A stretch of 32,709 bases of DNA from UBA3839 sp902776985 (GCA_902776985.1 CACYSD010000025.1:1-32709), one strand, 5' to 3'. Numbered from the stretch's first letter, positions 23,577 through 32,671 are shown. Notes: generated by a model from the sequence alone, not told the origin. A program made the numbers and translations.

Positions 23577-24857
23577 TTACCAAGAAAAAATCGGATAGTC
23601 CTTCATGATGCTGTTAACCTTCTCACGAACCGATGTGATGACACGGTCGTCTTCAGGAGAGTTCAGCACAGTTTCGATGAGTTCAGCAATAACCAGCATG
23701 AGATCTTCCTTAGCGCCACGAGTAGTCATGGCAGGAGTACCAAGACGGATTCCACTTGTCTGGAATGCAGAACGAGTATCGAACGGAACCATATTCTTGT
23801 TTGCTGTAATGTCGGCAGCAACAAGAGCCTTCTCTGCAACCTTACCTGTGAGGTCTGGATACTTTGGACGGAGGTCAACAAGCATAGAGTGGTTGTCGGT
23901 ACCGCCTGAGCAGATATAGAATCCGCGGTCGATGAGAGCCTGAGCGAGAACAGCAGCGTTCTTCTTAACTTGCTTCTGGTACTCAACGAACTCTGGCTGG
24001 AGAGCTTCACCGAAGGCAACAGCCTTGGCAGCAATCACATGTTCGAGCGGGCCGCCCTGCTGTCCTGGGAACACAGCAGAATTGAGGAGTGCAGACATCT
24101 TCTTGATTTCACCCTTTGGAGTAGTGAGTCCCCAAGGATTGTCGAAGTCCTTGCCAAGCAGGATGATACCACCACGAGGACCACGGAGAGTCTTGTGAGT
24201 AGTAGAAGTAACGATGTGTGCATATTTCAGAGGGTTGTCGAGGAGTCCGGCAGCAATAAGACCTGCAGGATGAGCCATGTCAATCATAAGCATTGCACCT
24301 ACCTCGTCGGCAATCTGGCGCATGCGCTTGTAGTCCCAATCACGGCTATATGCAGAACCTCCACCAATAATCAGCTTTGGTTTGTTTTCCAATGCGAGAC
24401 GTTCCATCTCATCATAGTCCACGCGGCAAGTATCAGGATTGAGGTTATAGCCAACCGGACGGTAAAGGATACCACTGGTATTCACATGGCTACCATGAGA
24501 GAGGTGACCTCCGTGGTCGAGGTTAAGACCCATAAAGCAATCGCCTGGCTTAAGGACAGTCAGCAATACAGCTGCGTTTGCCTGTGCTCCACTATGAGGC
24601 TGTACGTTGGCATACTCAGCACCGAACAACTGCTTGATGCGGTCAATGGCGATCTGCTCTGTCTGGTCCACTACTTCACATCCACCATAGTAGCGCTTGC
24701 CGGGATAACCCTCTGCGTACTTGTTTGTGAGGCATGAGCCTTGAGCTTCCATCACCTGGTCGCTTACGTAGTTTTCACTGGCAATGAGCTCCATGCCCTT
24801 TACTTGTCTCTGATGCTCCTTCTCAATCAACGAGAAGATTTGATCGTCTCTTTTCAT
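23577..24857 (-). CDS. glyA: Serine hydroxymethyltransferase
   Basis: This 426-residue PLP enzyme interconverts serine and glycine with tetrahydrofolate, the main source of one-carbon units. Signatures: MELIASENYVS (21-31), KYAEGYPGKRYYGGCE (46-61), HLSHGSHVN, and the Schiff-base Lys-222 in STTHKTLRGPRGG. It is the first gene of the long minus-strand series. It has an excellent promoter (TTTG-N20-TAATTTTG) about 60 bases before its ATG. As a source of glycine and a consumer of serine it shares a substrate with the serine palmitoyltransferase in this window, but the two are not linked in one transcript. Confidence 0.97.
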   Translation of the reverse strand: MKRDDQIFSLIEKEHQRQVKGMELIASENYVSDQVMEAQGSCLTNKYAEGYPGKRYYGGCEVVDQTEQIAIDRIKQLFGAEYANVQPHSGAQANAAVLLTVLKPGDCFMGLNLDHGGHLSHGSHVNTSGILYRPVGYNLNPDTCRVDYDEMERLALENKPKLIIGGGSAYSRDWDYKRMRQIADEVGAMLMIDMAHPAGLIAAGLLDNPLKYAHIVTSTTHKTLRGPRGGIILLGKDFDNPWGLTTPKGEIKKMSALLNSAVFPGQQGGPLEHVIAAKAVAFGEALQPEFVEYQKQVKKNAAVLAQALIDRGFYICSGGTDNHSMLVDLRPKYPDLTGKVAEKALVAADITANKNMVPFDTRSAFQTSGIRLGTPAMTTRGAKEDLMLVIAELIETVLNSPEDDRVITSVREKVNSIMKDYPIFSW

Positions 24858-24914
24858 TTTAAAGAAATAAATATGTTTGTGTAAAAAATTTTAAGCAAAA
24901 TCCGTAATTCCGTG

Positions 24915-24946
24915 CAAAATTAGCAATAAATGCGCACATACGCAAA
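24915..24946 (-). promoter_or_regulatory. glyA promoter
   Basis: On the minus strand, TTTG (24946-24943), a 20-base spacer and TAATTTTG (24922-24915) match the Bacteroidota sigma-ABfr consensus closely. The leader is about 50 nt. Confidence 0.8.
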
Positions 24947-24976
24947 CCACTTTATTAAGATTTTGATTTTGGGCAC

Positions 24977-25012
24977 AAAAAAAAGACATCCTGCCATGGT
25001 GCAAGATGTCTT
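24977..25012 (-). terminator. tmRNA terminator
   Basis: On the minus strand, AAGACATC and GATGTCTT pair around a central segment and are followed by a T-run. It lies about 12 bases past the mature 3' end of the tmRNA gene. Confidence 0.85.
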
Positions 25013-25023
25013 AAATCCCTGTG

Positions 25024-25421
25024 TGGAGCTGGAGGGAATTGAACCCTCGTCCAAACATGGAAGCCATACGCTTTCTACATGCTTATTTCAGACTTCGGTT
25101 TTCGTGCATCAGCAAGACCTGAACCACCCACTAACGCCTTATCTCCTAAAATTTCATCAACTGTGCGGAGCCACAGCAGACTATTCCCGATTTTCCTGCA
25201 CCGCTGAACTGAACGCTTCGGGACGAATAGCTTTCAGGGCGATGTCTCGTTCCCTCGCCTGGCAAGGGAATAAAGTTAATCTACTATACTTCGATTAAGC
25301 TGCGAGAGCATAAGTGTTGTTGCCAGATAAATTCTGCGAGAGCCTGGATTAAAGAGACGGCCATCAACGCTCTGCATGCTTACGTACCACTCCATCATGC
25401 TGTCAAATCCATGTCAACCCC
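25024..25421 (-). ncRNA. ssrA: Transfer-messenger RNA
   Basis: The 5' end GGGGTTG (25421-25415) pairs with CAGCTCC (25031-25025) to give a 7-bp acceptor stem; the discriminator is A and CCA is not encoded. The T-arm GGTTCAATTCC lies at the 3' end. The tag frame on the minus strand runs from 25324 to a TAA at 25297-25295 and reads GNNTYALAA, ending in the YALAA proteolysis signal typical of Bacteroidota. The RNA tags proteins on stalled ribosomes together with SmpB. A -7 element lies about 23 bases upstream. The resume codon GGC is inferred from tag length. Confidence 0.95.
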
Positions 25422-25443
25422 ATAACAGATAGTTTTCGTGGCG

Positions 25444-25451
25444 CAAAGTTA
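25444..25451 (-). promoter_or_regulatory. -7 element of ssrA
   Basis: The minus strand reads TAACTTTG followed by CGCC, matching TAnnTTTG. It lies about 23 bases upstream of the mature tmRNA 5' end, which implies a short 5' trailer removed by processing. Confidence 0.7.
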
Positions 25452-25544
25452 GTTTTTTTTCTCCAATCAGGAAATAGTCACAACCCTTTTTTCATTTAAT
25501 TTTTGCAAAAAAACACCGAAAAAAGCCGAAAGACGAAATATTTA

Positions 25545-25576
25545 TTTGATTAATTAATTACAAATTAGTAATTTTG
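25545..25576 (+). promoter_or_regulatory. Promoter of the bamD cluster
   Basis: TTTG (25545-25548), a 20-base spacer and TAATTTTG (25569-25576) match the Bacteroidota consensus. The bamD ATG is about 32 bases downstream. Confidence 0.8.
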
Positions 25577-25608
25577 CACAAATTTTCCGGAAGAGACATC
25601 CATTTACA

Positions 25609-26433
25609 ATGAAGAAAAGTACTTTCACCATACTGGTATCTGCCACATTATTAATTATATCTTGTAGCGAATATAACCAGATATACAAGACACAGGATAT
25701 CGATTACAAATACGAAGCTGCAAAGCAATGCTACGTCAACGGCAGGTATTCACAGTGCGAGCAACTCCTTGGAGACATGATTATGATGTTGAAAGGCACA
25801 GACAAGGCAGAGGAATCACTCTTTATGTGTGCTATGTGCTATTACAACATGGGTGACTACGAAACAGCAACCAGCTACTTCGACCGCTATTACAAAACCT
25901 ACCAGAGAGGAGAATTCACCGAACTGGCACGATTCTACAGCGGAAAGGCAGGATATCTGCAATCGCCCGACCCACGTCTCGACCAGTCTCCTACCTATAC
26001 CGCACTCAACTCACTTCGCGACTTCTTGGAATTCTATCCCTATAGCGACAAGCGTGAGGAAGTGAACGACATGATTTACCAACTTCAGAACAGACTTGTG
26101 GAGAAAGAATACGCTGCAGCCAAGCTCTACTACAACCTGGGAAGCTACACAGGAAACTGTGCCAACGGCGGTAGCAACTACGAGGCAAGTATCATTACTG
26201 CGGAAAACGCACTTGAAACATATCCCTACAACAACCTGCGCGAGGAGTTGTACATGCTCATTCTCAGAGCACGCTACCAGCTGGCTCAGAACAGCGTTGA
26301 GGGCAAGGCAGACGAACGCTATCGTCAGACCATCGACGAATACTACGGATTCAAGAACGAGTTTCCAGACAGCAAATACATGAGTGAGGCAGACAAGATT
26401 TTCCGTAACTCAAATTCAAAAATACGTAATTAG
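25609..26433 (+). CDS. bamD: Outer-membrane protein assembly lipoprotein BamD
   Basis: The 274-residue lipoprotein has the leader MKKSTFTILVSATLLIISC (lipobox IISC, Cys-19). Tandem TPR-like helical pairs follow: YEAAKQCYVNGRYSQCEQLLGDMI, ESLFMCAMCYYNMGDYETA, and FYPYSDKREEVNDMIYQLQ. This is the BamD pattern in which TPRs contact BamA during insertion of beta-barrel proteins. It would serve the barrel proteins seen elsewhere in the window. It heads a plus-strand cluster with rpoZ and a DUF4293 gene, a typical Bacteroidales arrangement. Confidence 0.92.
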   Translation: MKKSTFTILVSATLLIISCSEYNQIYKTQDIDYKYEAAKQCYVNGRYSQCEQLLGDMIMMLKGTDKAEESLFMCAMCYYNMGDYETATSYFDRYYKTYQRGEFTELARFYSGKAGYLQSPDPRLDQSPTYTALNSLRDFLEFYPYSDKREEVNDMIYQLQNRLVEKEYAAAKLYYNLGSYTGNCANGGSNYEASIITAENALETYPYNNLREELYMLILRARYQLAQNSVEGKADERYRQTIDEYYGFKNEFPDSKYMSEADKIFRNSNSKIRN

Positions 26434-26457
26434 AAAACAACTAAAAATCAAAACCAT

Positions 26458-26796
26458 ATGGATTTCAAGAAAATTAAAGCTCCAACAACAACTACTACTC
26501 GTAACCTCAACGACTTGAGCAAGGAGACAGGTAATGTTTATGAAAGTGTGGCAATCATCGCAAAGCGCGCAAACCAGATTTCTGCAGAGATGAAAGACGA
26601 ACTCTCTAAAAAACTTCAGGAATTCGGAACTACAAGTGACAATCTTGAAGAAGTATTTGAGAACGACGAGCAGATTCAGATCTCACGCTTCTACGAGCGT
26701 CTGCCAAAACCAACACTCATTGCCACAGAGGAATTCCTAGACGACAAGATTTACTTCCGCAACCCAACAAAGGAAGTTCAGGACAATCTGTACTAA
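26458..26796 (+). CDS. rpoZ: RNA polymerase omega subunit (RpoZ/Rpb6 family, Bacteroidota type)
   Basis: The 112-residue protein has the omega/Rpb6 core GNVYESVAIIAKRANQIS (about 25-43), in which KRANQIS corresponds to the family RARQI motif. A Bacteroidota-specific C-terminal extension (PKPTLIATEEFLDDKIYFRNP) follows. Omega binds the beta-prime subunit and assists RNA polymerase assembly. The position 24 bases after bamD and before DUF4293 is characteristic and supports the call. Confidence 0.88.
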   Translation: MDFKKIKAPTTTTTRNLNDLSKETGNVYESVAIIAKRANQISAEMKDELSKKLQEFGTTSDNLEEVFENDEQIQISRFYERLPKPTLIATEEFLDDKIYFRNPTKEVQDNLY

Positions 26797-26817
26797 TCGC
26801 ATCAGTACACATTTATT

Positions 26818-27306
26818 ATGATACAACGTATTCAGACGATATACCTCGCAATAGTAGCCATATTGAGTAGCGTATCGTTGTTTTCCGTTATAGCACGATT
26901 CACCAATGGTGCGGACACCGTAGCGGAATTCACAAACTTCAGTTTCTCCACACTCAAGGAACCGTTCACAGCAATGACGAGCACAGGTCCTTGGGCGTTG
27001 GGATGTATTCTGATTCTGGTTATTCTGCTGACCATCGCAACTATATTCATGTTCAATCACCGCATGCACCAGTTGCGACTCACCATCTTCAACACCATTC
27101 TGCTTGTTGGCTACGTAGCTGTCTATGGATTCTTCTCATGGCTCTACCTCAACAAACTGGCTGTTGTGGACGCAAAGGCAGATGTAGAGTTCCAGCTCTG
27201 CGCTATGGCCATCTTTCCTGTGATCAGCATCATCCTCAACATCATGGCGATTCATAACATCCGCAAGGACGAACGTCTCGTCCGCTCACTCGACAGAATA
27301 AGGTAA
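26818..27306 (+). CDS. DUF4293 family membrane protein
   Basis: The 162-residue protein begins MIQRIQTIYLAIVAILSS, the usual DUF4293 N-terminus, and has four hydrophobic segments (about 7-24, 58-80, 89-111, 125-148). It ends in a short basic tail RKDERLVRSLDRIR. It is an inner-membrane protein of unknown function, conserved next to rpoZ in this order. It starts 21 bases after rpoZ and stops 4 bases before the nitroreductase ATG. Confidence 0.88.
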   Translation: MIQRIQTIYLAIVAILSSVSLFSVIARFTNGADTVAEFTNFSFSTLKEPFTAMTSTGPWALGCILILVILLTIATIFMFNHRMHQLRLTIFNTILLVGYVAVYGFFSWLYLNKLAVVDAKADVEFQLCAMAIFPVISIILNIMAIHNIRKDERLVRSLDRIR

Positions 27307-27310
27307 AAAA

Positions 27311-27832
27311 ATGGACTTCAGAGACTTAGTACAAAAACGACGCAGCATCCGCAAGTTCAGTGACAAGGAGCTGTCTCCCGAAGACGTGCAGACCATCCTG
27401 CGCGCAGGATTGATGTCGCCTACTTCAAAGAGCAGCCGTGCATGGCATTTCATCGTTATTGACGACAAGAACATGCTTGAGAAAATGTCGCAATGCAAGA
27501 ATGCAGGAGCAGACTTCGTGAAGGACGCTCCGCTTGCCGTAGTTGTACTAATGGACACAGAACTCACCGACGTCTGGGTGGAAGACGCAAGCATAGCAGC
27601 CGTAACCATGCAGTATCAGGCAGCCGACCTCGGACTTGGCAGCTGCTGGGCACAGGTACGTCTGCGAGGAAGAGAAGATGAAGGAGTGCTGGCCAACGAC
27701 CTGCTCCGCATGCTGCTTCAATATCCTACCACATGGGAGGCTGAGTGCATCATCGCCTTCGGTTATCCTGCCATAGAACGCAAGCCGCAAGATGAAGACA
27801 AACTGAAATGGGAGGCTGTGGAAGTGAAATGA
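27311..27832 (+). CDS. Nitroreductase family FMN protein
   Basis: The 173-residue protein has the N-terminal FMN-contact motif RRSIRKFSDKEL (about 11-22), then LMSPTSKSSRAWHFIVIDD and a C-terminal GLGSCWAQVR and AFGYPAIERKP. Short nitroreductase-family proteins of this type reduce nitro compounds, quinones or unknown metabolites with NAD(P)H as homodimers. The substrate cannot be assigned. Its TGA overlaps the ATG of the next gene (ATGA), so the two are translationally coupled. Confidence 0.88.
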   Translation: MDFRDLVQKRRSIRKFSDKELSPEDVQTILRAGLMSPTSKSSRAWHFIVIDDKNMLEKMSQCKNAGADFVKDAPLAVVVLMDTELTDVWVEDASIAAVTMQYQAADLGLGSCWAQVRLRGREDEGVLANDLLRMLLQYPTTWEAECIIAFGYPAIERKPQDEDKLKWEAVEVK

Positions 27833-28605
27833 AAATCACGTTAATAGGCGCAGGAAACTTAGCTACCAGTTTAGCACTTGCCTTGAAAAAAGCTAACCAT
27901 GAAATTCTTCAAGTTTACAGCCGTACAGAAGAATCAGCACGAGAATTAGCGCAAAAGCTTAGTCTCGAAGCATACACAACGGATTTGGCTGCAATCAACT
28001 CCGACTCCGATATTTACATTGTCGCACTTACCGACAACGCTCTCACTCAGCTCGCCCCTACTCTTTCCCAGGGACGAACTTCTGCGTTGTGGCTCCACAC
28101 AGCCGGCAGCATTCCTATGGACACATTCACCTGTGAACGTCGAGGAGTGATGTATCCAATGCAGACATTCTCAAAGGAAAGGATTGTCGATTTCAGCAAC
28201 ATACCCGTATTCATTGAAGCATCAAGACCAGAGGATGTGAGCATCGTTAAAGATCTGGCTTACTCAATCACGAAAACAGTAATCGAACTCAGCAGCAACG
28301 AACGCAAATACCTGCATCTTGCCGCCGTGTTCTGCTGCAATTTTCCAAATCACTTTGCCACTATAGCTTCACAGATACTTCAGGAGCACAACATCCCTTT
28401 CAGCGTGATGCTGCCGCTCATCGACGAGACTATTGGTAAGCTCCACAACATGCAGCCACGCCAGGCACAGACAGGACCTGCCGTGCGACGCGACCAGAAA
28501 GTCATGCAGGCACACATCGACATTCTGATTAGGGAGCAGCATCCGGAATTAGCACATATTTATAATATCATAAGCAAAAGCATTCAGGACTATGATCAAC
28601 TATGA
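27829..28605 (+). CDS. Rossmann-like / DUF2520 domain NAD(P)-binding protein
   Basis: The start is ATG at 27829 (258 residues), preferred over 27808 because it gives the ATGA overlap with the nitroreductase gene and places the Rossmann strand at the N-terminus. MKITLIGAGNLATSLALAL holds the GxGNxA nucleotide loop; a ProC-like N-terminal fold is followed by the all-helical DUF2520 part (YLHLAAVFCCNFPNHFATIA and MQPRQAQTGPAVRRD). Family members are predicted oxidoreductases of unknown substrate. The gene overlaps the KdsC-like gene by 14 bases. Confidence 0.88.
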   Translation: MKITLIGAGNLATSLALALKKANHEILQVYSRTEESARELAQKLSLEAYTTDLAAINSDSDIYIVALTDNALTQLAPTLSQGRTSALWLHTAGSIPMDTFTCERRGVMYPMQTFSKERIVDFSNIPVFIEASRPEDVSIVKDLAYSITKTVIELSSNERKYLHLAAVFCCNFPNHFATIASQILQEHNIPFSVMLPLIDETIGKLHNMQPRQAQTGPAVRRDQKVMQAHIDILIREQHPELAHIYNIISKSIQDYDQL

Positions 28606-29110
28606 TTTAACCAAGATACGAGCCATCATCTTTGACGTTGACGGAGTGTTGAGCCATCAGACCATAAGTCTTCACCCCAATGGCGAACCTATGCGCACAG
28701 TCAACATCCGCGACGGCTATGCCCTTCAGTACGCTGTGAAGTGCGGACTCCACCTCGCCATTATCTCAGGAGCAAAGACCGAATCCGTGCGTCATCGCTA
28801 TGCAGGACTGGGACTCACCGACATAATCCTCGGTTCTTCAGTCAAGATCAAGGACTTTGAGGCACTCTGCAGCAAATACAGTCTTAAGCCGGAAGAGATA
28901 ATTTATGTTGGCGACGACATCCCCGACTACGAAATCATGATGCTCGTTGGACTCCCCTGCTGCCCTGCCGACGCGGCACAGGAGATTAAGAACATCTCCA
29001 AATACATATCACCATTCAACGGTGGAGATGGCTGCGGACGCGACATCATAGAACAGGTTCTGAAGGCACAATCAAAATGGATGAACGATGATACAGCATT
29101 TGGATGGTAA
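28592..29110 (+). CDS. kdsC: KdsC-like HAD phosphatase (3-deoxy-manno-octulosonate-8-phosphate phosphatase family)
   Basis: The 172-residue HAD hydrolase has FDVDGVL (nucleophile Asp-15, acid Asp-17), ISGAKTESVRHR as motif II, a lysine-bearing GSSVKIKDFEAL, and GDDIPDYEIM as the metal-binding DD motif. Length and the lack of a cap domain fit the tetrameric KdsC type, which frees KDO for lipid A core synthesis. A related sugar phosphatase role cannot be excluded. It overlaps the preceding gene by 14 bases and the maf gene by 23. Confidence 0.85.
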   Translation: MINYDLTKIRAIIFDVDGVLSHQTISLHPNGEPMRTVNIRDGYALQYAVKCGLHLAIISGAKTESVRHRYAGLGLTDIILGSSVKIKDFEALCSKYSLKPEEIIYVGDDIPDYEIMMLVGLPCCPADAAQEIKNISKYISPFNGGDGCGRDIIEQVLKAQSKWMNDDTAFGW

Positions 29111-29669
29111 GAAAATCATACTGGCGAGCAACTCGCCACGACGTCGCGAACTCCTCTCAGTATTAGGGTTGGAATTTGAGGTACGAACCCTTCAAGGCAT
29201 AGACGAGAGCTATCCCGGCAATCTTGTTGATGAGGACATTCCCAAACACATCTCAGCACAGAAAGCGGCAGCCTATCTACCCACTCTTGCCGACGACGAA
29301 CTCCTCATCACCGCTGACACCATAGTCTATCTCGACCGTAAAGTCCTCGGCAAGCCCAAAGACGCTGATACTGCCAAGGAAATGCTCCGTCAGCTTTCAG
29401 GCAAGACACACGAAGTCATAACAGGCGTGACTATTGCCACAAAGGATAGACAGAAAACCTTTGCCGTAACAAGCCAGGTCACCTTCGCCAACCTTACCGA
29501 CGAAGAGATTGACTACTACATCGTCAACTACCATCCCTTCGACAAAGCGGGTGCCTATGGCATTCAGGAATGGATTGGCTACATTGGAGTCACAAGACTC
29601 GAAGGTTCCTATTTTAATGTCATGGGATTGCCAATTCAGCGCCTTTATACCGAGTTAAAGGTGTGGTAA
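29088..29669 (+). CDS. maf: Maf-family nucleoside triphosphate pyrophosphatase
   Basis: The 193-residue protein has the Maf signatures: ILASNSPRRRELLSVLG (11-27), ITADTIVYLDRKVLGKP (the catalytic DTxV) and a C-terminal GSYFNVMGLPIQRLY. Family members hydrolyse dTTP/UTP or modified nucleotides to the monophosphate and pyrophosphate, sanitising the pool. The start at 29088 lies inside the kdsC-like gene; it is the only ATG before the conserved motif. It is last in the bamD-side cluster. Confidence 0.93.
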   Translation: MIQHLDGKKIILASNSPRRRELLSVLGLEFEVRTLQGIDESYPGNLVDEDIPKHISAQKAAAYLPTLADDELLITADTIVYLDRKVLGKPKDADTAKEMLRQLSGKTHEVITGVTIATKDRQKTFAVTSQVTFANLTDEEIDYYIVNYHPFDKAGAYGIQEWIGYIGVTRLEGSYFNVMGLPIQRLYTELKVW

Positions 29670-29700
29670 ATGCATTTTTTTTCAAAAAAGATGCAAAAAA

Positions 29701-29732
29701 TTTGCGACACTCGTACTAAATCACTATTTTTG
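29701..29732 (+). promoter_or_regulatory. ppdK promoter
   Basis: TTTG (29701-29704), a 20-base spacer and TATTTTTG (29725-29732) match the Bacteroidota consensus. The leader is about 65 nt and AT-rich, as in many highly expressed genes of this phylum. Confidence 0.8.
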
Positions 29733-29805
29733 CTAAATCATGTTAACACACCATGAAATTAAAAATCATTTTTAATAACAATTTTATAAAACTAACGAAT
29801 CAATT

Positions 29806-32526
29806 ATGAGTCAAAAAAGAGTCTACACTTTCGGTAACGGAAAAGCCGAAGGAAACGCAAAGATGCGCGAGGAACTCGGTGGTAAGGGTGCTAACCTTGC
29901 CGAAATGAACCTCATCGGAGTACCAGTTCCTCCTGGTTTCACAATCACAACCGACTGCTGCAACGAATACTATGAAGTAGGTCAGCAGAAGATTATGGAG
30001 TTGCTCAACGACGACGTCATGGCAGCTGTGAAGCACATCGAAACACTTATGAACTCAAAGTTCGGCGACAAGGAAAACCCACTGCTCGTCAGTGTACGTT
30101 CAGGTGCACGTGCTTCAATGCCTGGTATGATGGACACCATCCTCAACCTCGGTCTTAACGACGAAGTTGCAGAAGGAATGGTTAGCAAGACCAATAACCC
30201 ACACTTCGTTTACGACTCTTATCGTCGTTTCGTTCAGATGTATGGTGACGTGGTTCTCGAAATGAAGCCAGTCAACAAGGAAGACATCGATCCATTCGAG
30301 GAAATCATCGAGCAGGTTAAGGAAATCCGTGGTGTAAAACTCGACAAGGACCTCTCTGTTGACGAACTCAAGGAACTCGTTAAGCGTTTCAAGGCAGCCA
30401 TCAAGGAACGTACAGGCAAGAGCTTCCCTGACGACCCAATCGAACAGCTCTGGGGTGCTATCTGCGCAGTATTCCGCTCTTGGATGAACGAACGCGCCAT
30501 CCTCTACCGCAAGATGGAAGGAATTCCAGACGAATGGGGAACAGCAGTTTCAGTTATGGCAATGGTATTCGGAAACATGGGCGACACTTCAGCTACAGGT
30601 GTATGCTTCAGCCGCGACGCAGCAAACGGCGAGAACGTATTCAACGGTGAATACCTCGTTAACGCACAGGGTGAAGACGTTGTAGCAGGTATCCGCACAC
30701 CACAGCAGATCACCAAGCTCGGTTCACAGCGCTGGGCAGAGCGTGCAGGTATCAGCGAAGCAGAACGTGCAGCCAAATATCCTTCTATGGAAGAGGCAAT
30801 GCCAGAAATCTACGCACAACTCAACGGCATTCAGGAGAAGCTCGAAGAGCACTATCGTGATATGCAGGATATGGAGTTCACCGTTCAGGAAGGCCACCTC
30901 TGGTTCCTCCAGACACGTAATGGTAAGCGTACAGGTGCTGCAATGGTTAAGATCGCAATCGACCTCCTCCACGAAGGCAAAATCGACGAGAAGACAGCTA
31001 TCATGCGCTGCGAGCCACAGAAGCTCGATGAACTTCTCCACCCTGTATTCGACAAGAAAGCACTCTCTAATGCTAAGGTTATCGCACAGGGTCTTCCAGC
31101 AAGTCCGGGCGCAGGATGCGGACAAATCGTATTCCATGCAGACGATGCTCAGGCATGGCACGCAGACGGACACCGTGTAGTTCTCGTTCGTATCGAGACA
31201 TCTCCAGAAGACCTCGCAGGTATGTCTGCAGCAGAAGGTATCCTCACTGCACGCGGAGGTATGACTTCACACGCAGCCGTTGTTGCACGTGGTATGGGTA
31301 AGTGCTGCGTCAGCGGTGTAGGTTCACTCAACGTTGACTACAAGACCAAGACTGTAGAAATCGACGGAGTAGTTTACAAGGAAGGTGACTTCATCTCTAT
31401 CAACGGTACTACAGGCCAGGTTTACGCAGGTGAAGTTCCAACTAAGGCAGCTGAACTCAGTGGTGACTTCAAGGAACTCATGGACCTCTGCGACAAGTAC
31501 ACTAAGCTTCAGGTACGTACCAATGCAGATACTCCACACGACGCACAGGTTGCACGCGCATTCGGTGCCAAGGGTATCGGTCTTACACGTACAGAGCACA
31601 TGTTCTTCGACGACCAGAAGATCATCGCAATGCGTCAGATGATTCTTGCTGACAGCGCTAAGGGACGCGAAGAAGCACTCGCTAAGCTCCTTCCTTACCA
31701 GAAGGCAGACTTCAAGGGCATCCTCGAAGCTATGGACGGACTGCCAGTAAACATCCGTCTGCTCGACCCACCACTCCACGAGTTCGTACCACACGATCTT
31801 GCAGGTCAGGAAACTATGGCAAAGGAAATGGGAGTTGACCTCCAGACTATCCAGCGCCGTGTTGCATCGCTTGCTGAAAACAACCCAATGCTCGGTCACC
31901 GTGGCTGCCGTCTCGGAATCACATTCCCAGAAATCACAGCTATGCAGACACGTGCTATTCTCTCTGCAGCATGCGAACTTAAGAAGGAAGGCAAGAACCC
32001 AATGCCGGAAATCATGGTTCCACTCATCGGTATCCTCTACGAGTTGAAGCAGCAGAAGGACATCATCCAGGCTACAGCTAAGGAAGTGTTCGCTGAATAC
32101 GGAGTAGAAGTAGAATTCGAAATCGGTACAATGATTGAGATTCCACGTGCTGCCCTCACAGCAGACCGCATCGCAACCGAGGCACAGTACTTCTCATTTG
32201 GTACTAACGACCTCACTCAGATGACCTTCGGTTACAGCCGCGACGACATCGCATCGTTCCTGCCTGCATACCTCGAGAAGAAGATTCTGAAGGTTGACCC
32301 ATTCCAGGTACTCGACCAGAACGGTGTAGGTCAGCTCGTTAAGATGGCAGTTGAGAAGGGACGCGCAATCCGTCCAAATCTCCGCACCGGTATCTGCGGT
32401 GAGCACGGAGGTGAACCATCTTCAGTTAAGTTCTGCGCTAAGATTGGTCTCAACTACGCAAGCTGCTCTCCATTCCGTGTGCCTATTGCACGTCTTGCAG
32501 CCGCCCAGGCTGCCGTAGAGGAGTAA
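29806..32526 (+). CDS. ppdK: Pyruvate, phosphate dikinase
   Basis: This 906-residue enzyme interconverts pyruvate, ATP and phosphate with PEP, AMP and pyrophosphate; in anaerobes it often works in the glycolytic direction. The N-terminal nucleotide-binding domain starts with GKGANLAEMNLIGVPVPPGF. The swivelling phosphohistidine domain holds the catalytic His-489 (GGMTSHAAVVARGMGK). The C-terminal PEP/pyruvate TIM barrel has GLTRTEHMFF, FGTNDLTQMTFG and the catalytic Cys-864 in GICGEHGGE. Length is standard. It stands alone with its own promoter and terminator. Confidence 0.97.
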   Translation: MSQKRVYTFGNGKAEGNAKMREELGGKGANLAEMNLIGVPVPPGFTITTDCCNEYYEVGQQKIMELLNDDVMAAVKHIETLMNSKFGDKENPLLVSVRSGARASMPGMMDTILNLGLNDEVAEGMVSKTNNPHFVYDSYRRFVQMYGDVVLEMKPVNKEDIDPFEEIIEQVKEIRGVKLDKDLSVDELKELVKRFKAAIKERTGKSFPDDPIEQLWGAICAVFRSWMNERAILYRKMEGIPDEWGTAVSVMAMVFGNMGDTSATGVCFSRDAANGENVFNGEYLVNAQGEDVVAGIRTPQQITKLGSQRWAERAGISEAERAAKYPSMEEAMPEIYAQLNGIQEKLEEHYRDMQDMEFTVQEGHLWFLQTRNGKRTGAAMVKIAIDLLHEGKIDEKTAIMRCEPQKLDELLHPVFDKKALSNAKVIAQGLPASPGAGCGQIVFHADDAQAWHADGHRVVLVRIETSPEDLAGMSAAEGILTARGGMTSHAAVVARGMGKCCVSGVGSLNVDYKTKTVEIDGVVYKEGDFISINGTTGQVYAGEVPTKAAELSGDFKELMDLCDKYTKLQVRTNADTPHDAQVARAFGAKGIGLTRTEHMFFDDQKIIAMRQMILADSAKGREEALAKLLPYQKADFKGILEAMDGLPVNIRLLDPPLHEFVPHDLAGQETMAKEMGVDLQTIQRRVASLAENNPMLGHRGCRLGITFPEITAMQTRAILSAACELKKEGKNPMPEIMVPLIGILYELKQQKDIIQATAKEVFAEYGVEVEFEIGTMIEIPRAALTADRIATEAQYFSFGTNDLTQMTFGYSRDDIASFLPAYLEKKILKVDPFQVLDQNGVGQLVKMAVEKGRAIRPNLRTGICGEHGGEPSSVKFCAKIGLNYASCSPFRVPIARLAAAQAAVEE

Positions 32527-32553
32527 TCGTAAGATGCTGAAAATTAACTACAT

Positions 32554-32589
32554 AAAGGGTAAGTATCTATAATTAGGTACTTGCCCTTT
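32554..32589 (+). terminator. ppdK terminator
   Basis: AAAGGGTAAGTA (32554-32565) pairs with TACTTGCCCTTT (32578-32589), a 12-bp stem with one G-U pair, about 30 bases after the stop. The T-tract after it is weak. Confidence 0.7.
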
Positions 32590-32663
32590 ATCTTTGTGCA
32601 TGTTCTGCGAGTTCTAAATGCAGATTCATTTATAGTAAAGCCCTCTCTTTGTATTATTTTTAG

Positions 32664-32671
32664 TAACTTTG
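32664..32671 (+). promoter_or_regulatory. -7 element for a gene beyond the window
   Basis: TAACTTTG followed by CGCC matches TAnnTTTG. The expected transcript would start near 32678 and run out of the window. The first bases (ATAGGTGC, then ATGT-GAA-ACAT) could be the start of a structured leader. Confidence 0.6.

Noticed and set aside
23970..24737. 255-codon plus-strand open frame
   Set aside because: It is antisense to glyA, whose motifs are intact; composition reflects the complementary codons.
24930..25298. 122-codon plus-strand open frame with GIEPSS-like sequence
   Set aside because: It is antisense to the tmRNA gene; translations of tmRNA and tRNA complements are a known source of false proteins.
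29669..29695. Terminator hairpin after maf
   Set aside because: A stem made of GCAT/ATGC and A-T pairs can be drawn, but no T-tract follows on the plus strand, so support is too weak.
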